A DNA stretch of 64,000 bases, taken from positions 16,466,810 to 16,530,809 of the forward strand of contig CM042546.1 in the NCBI GenBank assembly GCA_023630585.1, read 5' to 3'. A program made the translations under genes and the position numbers. Shown here in pieces: positions 11,301-20,300 of this stretch (position 1 is its first letter; every line of letters starts with the position of its first letter). The stretch is from Cranoglanis bouderius (Eukaryota > Chordata > Actinopteri > Siluriformes > Cranoglanididae). The notes beneath the pieces are model-generated. The model made no database searches and was not told where the DNA came from. It was given only the letters and a program-made list of their open reading frames with translations.

Positions 11301-14300
11301 CAAAATGTTCCTCCAGCTGTTTCTTTTTAGTAACACTTACTTTTCCAGCCTTTTGTTGCCCCCGTCCCAATTTTTTTGATACGTGTTGTGGCCATGAAAT
11401 TCAAAATTACCTTGTTTTTTTCTTAAAATGGTATATTTCCTCAGTTTAAACATTTGATATGTTTTCTATGTTCTATTGTGAATAACATATGGGTTTATGA
11501 GATTTGCAAATTTTACAGAGCGTCCCAACTTTTTTGGATTTGGGGTTATAATATCGGTAATGTTTAAGCACAGTTACTAAAATTGTGTTAGTGTCAAAAG
11601 CAATGGATATATTTCAGCTACTGTATTGCGCTGGATGTCTTATTATACTACAATAACACTCTCTTTCCTAACAGATTTTCAACAGTTACATTGACCTCCT
11701 ATATTCCACTGAAGACAGGAATGAGAGGCTGAAGGAGTCATACTTCTTTACCTGTGATTGCACAGAATGCACCACCAAATCAAAGGTGAATTATTTATTT
11801 ATTTATTTATTTATTTATGTATGTATTTAATGATACCTAATAGGCCATATATACAGGTGCATCGCAAAAAAAAGTGGAAAAGTAATTTTTTTCCCCGTAA
11901 TTTAATTCAAAAGTTGAATTACGAAAAAGTGGAACTTTAAAATTAAATTATGGAAAAGAATTCACTTTTCCACGAGGTGCACCTGTATATATAGCCTCAT
12001 TTAAAGCTACATACTCATTTGGTCTAAGTCTCTGCTAAACAAAGTAAATTTACTTCATGATCAGTAATAGGTTCTTTTACAGCATTTACAATAAAATCAT
12101 TTAAGTATTGTAGATGTATCTGAAGCAGTCATACCCTCACATCTAAGGTGGCTTTGCATTTGGTATAATCCACTTTTATACTAGAACAAACTTTCTTGCA
12201 TTTTCTGAATTCTTGTTTATGTTTATCTTGGGGAATAGACACAGTCTCAGTATGGTGGAAAAATGGGTTCTGCCCCAAGGCAGCTAGCAAGCAGCTGGTT
12301 GGTCAGTTTAGCCTTCTTGTTTGCTGCCTGGCTTGACCTTGGTTTGAAACACTTAGCCAGTACCATTTTCAAGATGTTCTCTAAAACGCTAAAACGTTTT
12401 TGGCTTTCAGCCTCTATAGTAATGCACATTTTATGTAATTTAATATTCTCACTTTCTGTAATCCCTCATTTCCAGTAAATTTACTGTACTGTGGGATGTG
12501 GCTTTACAGGACAAGGCCAAAATGGAGATTCATCAGAAGCTCAGTACTACTCCAGAGCCAGAAGAAATTCAGGAAATGGTGAGGTATGCCAAGAATATCA
12601 TTGAGGAATTCAGGAGAGCCAAGCACTATAAGAATATCCTTACCAGCCATTTTCTCTCTTGAAATAATCTTTAGGGTGTGTGATTATATGTACACGCCTA
12701 CCATTCTACCATTAGGCAAACAGATTACTAAAATAAGAAGCATAGCATAATTGCAGACGTACTGTACAAAATCAAAATGTTATGCAGGTTTGTTCCACAT
12801 TATCTAATCACTTATTAAACATGTTAAACAATTGTTTTAATTAAAAAGCTTTTTTTTTTTTTTTTAAATAAAAAAATGAATATACAGTGGGTATAGAAAA
12901 GAATCACCCCCCCCCTTGAAATAATCACTTTTTGTTGCTTTTCAGCCTGAAATGAAGACGGACACAGTTTTTGTTTTATCCAGCTGTATTTACTCAGTGC
13001 AACTTATAACATCCAAGTGAAAGATATAACACCAACATGTCGGAAAGAAATTTAAAAAAAAACAGAATCACTGAGTTGGAAAAAGGATCACCCCCTTGCT
13101 TTAATTTGCCTTAATTTTTTAATTAAAGCCTTTAGTCTGTTGAGATATGTCTCTACTAACTTTGCACATCTAGACTTTGCAATATTTGCCCACTCTTCTT
13201 TGCAGAACTGCTCAAGTTCAGTTAAATTTGATGGTGACCATTTGTGGACTGCAGTCTTCAAATCATTCCACAGATTTTCAATGGGGTTTAAGTCTGAGCT
13301 CTGACTAGGCCATGCAGAACATTCACCTTTTTCTCCTTCAACCACTGTATGGTCAGTTTTGCTGTGTGCTTTGGGTCATTGTCATGTTGGAAGGTAAAAC
13401 TTCTTCCCATTGACAACTTTCTGGCAGAGGGCAGCAGATTTTCCTCAAGAATTTGACGGTATTTTTACCCCATCCATTTTCCTTTATCCTAACAAGTGAT
13501 CCAGTCCCTGCTGCAGAGAAACACCCTCATAACAGGATATTACCACCTCCATGCTTTACTGTAGGAATGGTGTTATTTGGATGGTGAGCTGTATTGGATT
13601 TCCGCCAGACATATCGTTTGGTGTTGAGGCCAAATAATTCAATTTTAGTCTCAGCTGACCATAACACCTTTTTTCATGTGGCCTCAGAATCTTCAAGGTG
13701 CGTTTTGGCAAAGCTCAGTCGTGGGTGGCTTTTTTCTTGCAGCTCTCCCATACAAGCCACATTTGTGGAGAATTTGTGATATTGTTGTCACATGCACACA
13801 ATCACCACTCTCTGTCATAAATTCCTTCAACTGCTTCAGGGTTGCTGTAGGCCTCTTGGTAGCCTCTCTGACCAGTTTCCTCCTGGCTCTTTCATCCAGT
13901 TTGGAGCGACGTCCTGATCCAGGGAAGGTCTGTGTTGTACCAAATACCTTCCGCTTCTTAATAATAGACTTCACTGTGCTTCTAGGCATTGATAAAGCCT
14001 TTGAATTTTTTTTGTATCCATCTCCTGACTTGTGCCTGTCCACAACTTTATCCCGGAGATCTTTTGAGAGTGCTTTGCCACCCATAGTTGATTGTTTGCT
14101 TCAGTTGCACTACAAAATGCTCAAGGAAAGCTCTTTTCATGCTGAGCTAATTGAAATGACCACAGCTGATCATAGTTGAAACTCAAATGGCTTTGTGTGC
14201 CATTGAGAAGGTGATTAGCTACACCTTATTGAGTTTACTAGTCATTTTTAGGAGGGGGGTGATCCTTTTTCCAACTCGGTGATTCTGGTTTTTTATTTAT

Positions 14301-17300
14301 TTATTTATTTTTTTACATGTTGGTGTTATATCTTTCACTTGGATGTTATAAGTTGCAGTGAGTAAATACAGCTGGATATAACAAAAACTGTGTCTGTCTT
14401 CATTTCAGGCTAAAATGGCAGCCAAATGTGGCAGCAAAATGTGATTATTTTAAAGGGGGTGATTCTTTTCTAAACCCACTGTGTATATAGTTCAAAAAGA
14501 AAGTATTTCTCTGAGAACTCTTGAAAAATGATGAACCTGGAGCACTGTGTTTTTAACCTGATCCCTGGTGGGCTAACTCTTCATTCTGAGAAATTAGAAC
14601 ACAGTACAGAGCCAATGTAGCCAGCTAACTGGCTATTTTGCTTAATAGTATGTAAGTAAACCGATTATGTAATTGGTGTTAATATACAGACAATGAATGC
14701 TTATTAAAAGTGCATTGCTTTTACTTAAGGTCTTTTTCTTAAAAAAAAAAATAATAATAATAATAATAATAACTAGGGTGACGTAATGTACTACACACTG
14801 CAGAACTGACAATAACCAGTTGAGTGAATTTAATTAAAAGTTGATGCCAAAGTCTAACAAAGTTTTTCAATTTTGCAAGACACTAAACCACCGGATAACA
14901 CAATCTAAAAAATAAAGGCACAAAAATAAAGTAGTAATTGATTTTAAAAAGTCCTTGACTCCACAGCACCTCCCAGTGAGCTGCTAGAGATCTGTGAGTT
15001 AAGTCTGGAGAAAATGGGATCCATATTTGTTGACACCAATGTGTACATGCTGCACATGATGTACCAGGCCATGGGTGTCTGTCTCTACATGCAGGATTGG
15101 GATGGAGCCATGAAGTATGGCGAGAAAATAGTGCAACCCTATAGGTACAATTGATTATTTGTATTAATAATGTTTGACAATAGTTATAATAAGACCCTTT
15201 ATATCTCTCGTCTTTGACACTGATACACATTTTCCCCTTTTTCCAGTGTGCATTACCCTCAGTACTCTCTCAATGTGGCTTCTATGTACCTGAAGCTTGG
15301 AAGACTTTACCTGGGACTTGAGAAAAAGCCACAAGGAGTGAAAGCTTTAAAAAAGGTATTGTGTATTTTTCTAACTCTGTATTTTGAAAATCAACAAAGA
15401 CACATAAGACTACAGAACCATGACTACAGAACTTAGGAAATGCTGCAACTTTATTTTACAATCACCGGTAGGGCTGTACAGTGCAACATGCTTGGAAAAG
15501 TATTCAATTTGAATTCAGTTGTATTCAATTATGTACTACATTACCTACTCTTACTACTTGATTCTGTATTGAATCACATTTCAAACAAAATATTTATTTT
15601 TCAGCAATAGAGAGTCAAGGCAAGATGCCTCAAGCAGAGAAAACAGAGCGAAGTTGAGACTGTATCATGTCTGAATCAACAATCCGCTTGAACTCCTTTT
15701 ATTCAGATAACACTAGTGTTAACATGAAGTCTTTCAGTCTTGAGTGACTGATGGACTAATTTATGAGTAAGACTGAAAGTCTGGACCAGACATTGTTTTG
15801 CTTATGATGTGTTGGCCCGCAGCTGAGAAATTGTAGCAACGTTGTAGTCTTTGAAATAAACATCCCAAAATATTTTTATATAATAATTTATATTTTACAG
15901 TTTTATATTATGCAGTTATCTGCACAGGGCAGCACAGTGAAGCAGCAGGTAACATTGCAGCCCTAAACAGCCAGACGACCCTTGTTCAATCCTGAGCTCA
16001 AGTCACTGTCTGTGTGGTGTATCGCATGATTATGTAGGTTTCCATTGTTTATGTGGGTTTTATTCGTATCTCCCAAAAACATGCCTGCAGGAGGACTAGG
16101 TACTCTAAATTGTCTTTAAATGTGAATAAATGTGTCACTGTGCACGCATGGTGTGCTGCAATGGACTGGCACCACCTTGTGTTCCCAGTTTTCCCCAAGA
16201 TAAGCTTCCTTCGACATTCTCAACTGTTCATCTCTTACAGTTTCCTTTTTTAATGATGGTACTGATTGAGTTTAATGGGTTTTTTTTACTGTTTGTTTTT
16301 ATGCTGCTTTTTGGTTGTGTTTCACCCTTCCTAATCATTAGGGAATCACCTGAATACCTTCATGTACAAGTGCACATGCATGCAGAGACCTTCAACAAAG
16401 TCACAAAGTGACCGTATGATGTAGCATTTGATCTAAAAAAACAGTTGTCATAGTCATTGCTCGCTTTGTTTTTCTCTCCTCATACGTGTTGGACCTCTTG
16501 CACCTTGGAGCTGTCTATGTAACAGCTTACAGTTGGAGCTACAGGTTACCTGTCCTCCAAAGCTGGCAATAGACTCTTATTACCTTTTCTCTCTTCTGGC
16601 TGCAGTAAGTGTATTTTGTACTTTTTGGAGCCAGCCAAAACTCGGTGGCAGCTGGCTTGAGTTGAGTTCCTTTCTTAGCTTGCTAGCTTTGTTATCTTTC
16701 ACTCTTGCACTGCCTGGGATTGATCTATACCTCCATCTCCCTGTATCTCTGCCAAGTGGGACCCATCTCAGCTCTTTGGCACAATGTATAAGCCCCCTGG
16801 AAGCTACACTATATGGCCAAAAGTTTGTGGACACCTGTCCATCACACCCATATGTGGGTATTTCCCAAACAATTGTATAGGATGTCTTTTTATGCTGTAG
16901 CATTACAGTTCCCTTCACTGGGACTAAATGGCCCAAATATGTTCCAGCATGACAATGCCCCTGTGCACAAAGCGAGGTCCATGAACACATGGTTTCCCAG
17001 GTTGGTGTGGAAAAACTGCAGTGGCCTGCACAGAGCCCTGACCTCAACCCCACTGAACACCTTTGGAATGAATTGAAATGCAGACTGCGCCCCAGGCCTC
17101 CTCACCCGACATCAGTGCCTGACCTCACTAATGCTCTTGTGGCTGAATGAGCACAAATCCCCAACATCACACTCCAAAATCTAGTGGAAAGCCTTCCCAG
17201 AAGCGTGGGGGATATTAGAACAGCAAACTGGGGCCTAAATCTGGAATGGGATGTTCAAAAAACACACATGGTTCTGATGGTCAGGTGACCACAAACTTTA

Positions 17301-20300
17301 GCCCATACATACTTTTGGCACACCTGGGAGACATTTCTATTGAGAATGAAACACCAGTTGAACTTGCAGTAACTTCCAGATGGGTCATTTGTATTAGATT
17401 TTGTTCATTCTTTTTTATTTGTCGATTGTGAACTAAACCAAAGTGTGTAAAGTATTTGGCTGAATTCTAACATTGTCATTTTTTAACCCCATTGAAATAT
17501 ATAGTTTTTTTTTATTTTAAAACATCTTATTTGGCAAGCCATGTTTAGGATTAAATATCTCCAGTACTATTATTCCCAGCCACATGATATTTGGCAGGCA
17601 TGAAGACAAACCTGTTTTCTGTCTGTTTAAATGCTCAGAGGTCACCACCAGAGGCCAGTTTTCTTTAGGGGTCCTCAAAATGGGAAAAAGTGCTAAATTT
17701 CCAAATGTGAGTGACATTGGGGACTTACAGACCACAAATTATAAGACAGATACTAAAAGTCACAGTTTGTGCTTTTTGAGGACCCCAAAAGAAAAAAAAA
17801 ATAATTTGGGTCATTTCTGAGCATTTAGATAGAAAACAAAAAAAATAATAATTACTTTACAGACCATTAGTTTGTAAAAGTATTGGTTTTAGGTTACAAG
17901 CAACAAATAATTAAAAAGAATGAACAAAATCTGAGACATGCAGCTACAAACCTATCTGAATTGAAATGGAATGAACCAGAAAATCTGAATTAGCCTTTAC
18001 CAACATGTATGCACCACTGGCATGGCTCAAACAGGAATGGATGCTGATATGCAGCACTGAATGCACTCTTCAGAATGGTGCCAGTAACAGAATTTCACTG
18101 TGCCACAATGTAAAGACCAGCATAAAGTGTTAGGAAGTTTTGGACCATCTATTGTGCCATGGCCGGGCTCCTTGGCATGCACCTTAGCTAACAGGACAGA
18201 TTACAAACAGGTTGCTCTAGACCACATGCCTCTTGACATCGTGTCATTGGTGATTTCACAAGATGAAGCACTAGGTTCTGACATACTCATGACATTCTGA
18301 TGAGGTCTTGAGTATTGTATGTAAAGGGAATTTGTTAGCTCCTGCTTCGAATGATCACTCCAATCTGCAGTCATTGTTCCCACTGGAGCTGATCAAGACC
18401 CTGGAAAGAAATGCAAAGGTTTCAGAAACTAGAAACCAGCACAGCCAAATTGACCAGCTGCGTGGCACCCTCAAATCGCCATAGCCTTTGGGTCATCCCC
18501 CCACCGCTAAAGAGCCCCTCAGGTGACATCACTGAGACCAACTCATCTGATCGGATGGCACAATGGTGTAGCAGACGCACTGTTGAGACAGTTGAGGCAT
18601 GTGCCCGGGAGAGTGGCATCTGCACCCATAAATGTTTTCCCAGATCTGGAAAAAGTTTGGCAAGGCACAGGTAGACTTCTTCACTGATGTTTTGCTCAGT
18701 GTCAACTGTGGTTCTCTCTATGGTTCTACCTGCCCACTGTATACTTTTCCACCTCGTCCACTGATTCTGCATACATTGCACAGAATTCAGCAATCTGACC
18801 GCAGAGTCTTGCTTTTGTGGCCTCAAAGTGAGCCACGAGGCCTTGGTTTCCACTCCTTCTCTTACTAATTAACAGAAGGCCTTGGCAGCTTCCACCCTGT
18901 TGTCCCAAATGGACAGAATGATTTGACACCCTTGGCCTGGTTTCCTATTCCTGTAGGTTTAATCCTTGAGAGTGACAACCAGGTTAAGGACTATGACTCG
19001 GCAGTCGACGAGACCCTCTTGAACGCAAGAGCCCCTAGCACACATGCCTTGTATGCTCTCGGGTGGAAACCTTTCCTTGAGTGGTGTGCACTCCATCATT
19101 TGGATCCAGTGCACAATCCAATTCCTGGAGTACTAGCCTTCCTACTGAGGCTGCTAGATAGGGGAAAGTCTATGTCCACATAAATTTGCTCAGACATTTG
19201 CCACAGCCTCTCTGAATGGATTAAGTTGCCTTCATCTGCCACACTTCCCCAAGAATCAGGCATGGTATCTCACCCTTGTACTGGATTCCATTAAGACCTA
19301 CCCTTATAAGCCTGTTGAGGATGTTGAATTGAAATGAGTCTGGCGTACTGGCTAGTGGATGGTATCACCTTGGCCTGCAAGTGGCCTGGACACCCAGGCC
19401 CTAATGTGGTTCTGTGAAGACCAGATTGCATCCAGGATTCCCAGTCATTCGGAACCAATGCCAAAGAGACAAGTAAAAGAAAAGGAACAATGGCTGCATG
19501 ACAACAGCATTTATACTATATATTTTTTTTAAATATGATTTTTAAAGTTTGTTTGCCTTTTGATTTAAAAACATTATTGGGGATTCCATATTATTGGGGA
19601 TGTCACAGATGATTTTGCCACGGATATTTTTGAGAGGGAAAATAGTTTATTTTTTGCTTAGAGGAATGGTGAATCTTTTTTTGCACTAGGATATATTATG
19701 TAGGCAGTATCAAGCAGTTAACCACACAGTTGCTTTTTTATATTTTAGAGGTATTAATAGAATTTGTGGTGTCACAATATTGGCAATTGAGTGCAGCTTA
19801 ACAGTGCAACAAATACAGAAATAAGTTACAACTAAATTGCTTTTAAAGTGTGGGCATCAGAATGTACTTTCTGCAGTAGTATGTATGTAATTATTGTATA
19901 TGTAACAACAATGTTTACCATCATCTACACTAGATGTATAACATTATTGTTACAGTGTGTTACAGTTGAGGCCAAAAGTTTACATACACATAGGCTAAAG
20001 CCATTCAAATGCAACTTTTCACAACTTCACACATTTCATGTTACCATACATTTCATGCGTTAATTCAGTTAGGGCATCTACTTTATTTCCATAAGAGGTC
20101 ATTCCAAAATAATAGCCAACAGACAGACTTATTTCAGCTTTTATTTACTATCAGACTATTCACTATCAGACTATTTACTACCAGATATTCAGTGGGTTAA
20201 CAGTTTACATACACTTTGTTAGTATTCATTGACTTTTAATTGCTTGAACTTGAATCAAAGGCTTTGGGTAGCTTTCCACAAGCTTCTCACAATACTTTGT

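Larger units (their letters stand above)
10227..11550. mobile_element. double-ended Tc1-like composite element
   Basis: The outer ends GAACCCCAATTCCAG and, inverted, AACCCCAAATCC are followed on both sides by TTGGGACGC and about 300 bp of the same family end in opposite orientation. The shared sequence includes non-terminal motifs such as GGCAACAGGTCAGTAA and GATTGGGTATAAAAAGAG. The element therefore has two copies of one end. The middle is occupied by a truncated copy of another Tc1 family (10,637-11,188). It lies in a smyd2 intron. Confidence 0.7.

Noticed and set aside
14965..14966. AG as the 3' splice site of the AT-intron
   Set aside because: It would insert an extra proline codon relative to SMYD2, and AC three bases on fits length and U12 spacing. 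AT-AG splicing remains possible.
14883..15230. Minus-strand 115-codon ORF
   Set aside because: It is antisense to smyd2 exon G, which has homology, splice sites and frame continuity.
18422..18853. 143-codon minus-strand ORF as a gene
   Set aside because: No recognisable domain. It overlaps the region just upstream of a plus-strand recombinase relic and is probably antisense to it.
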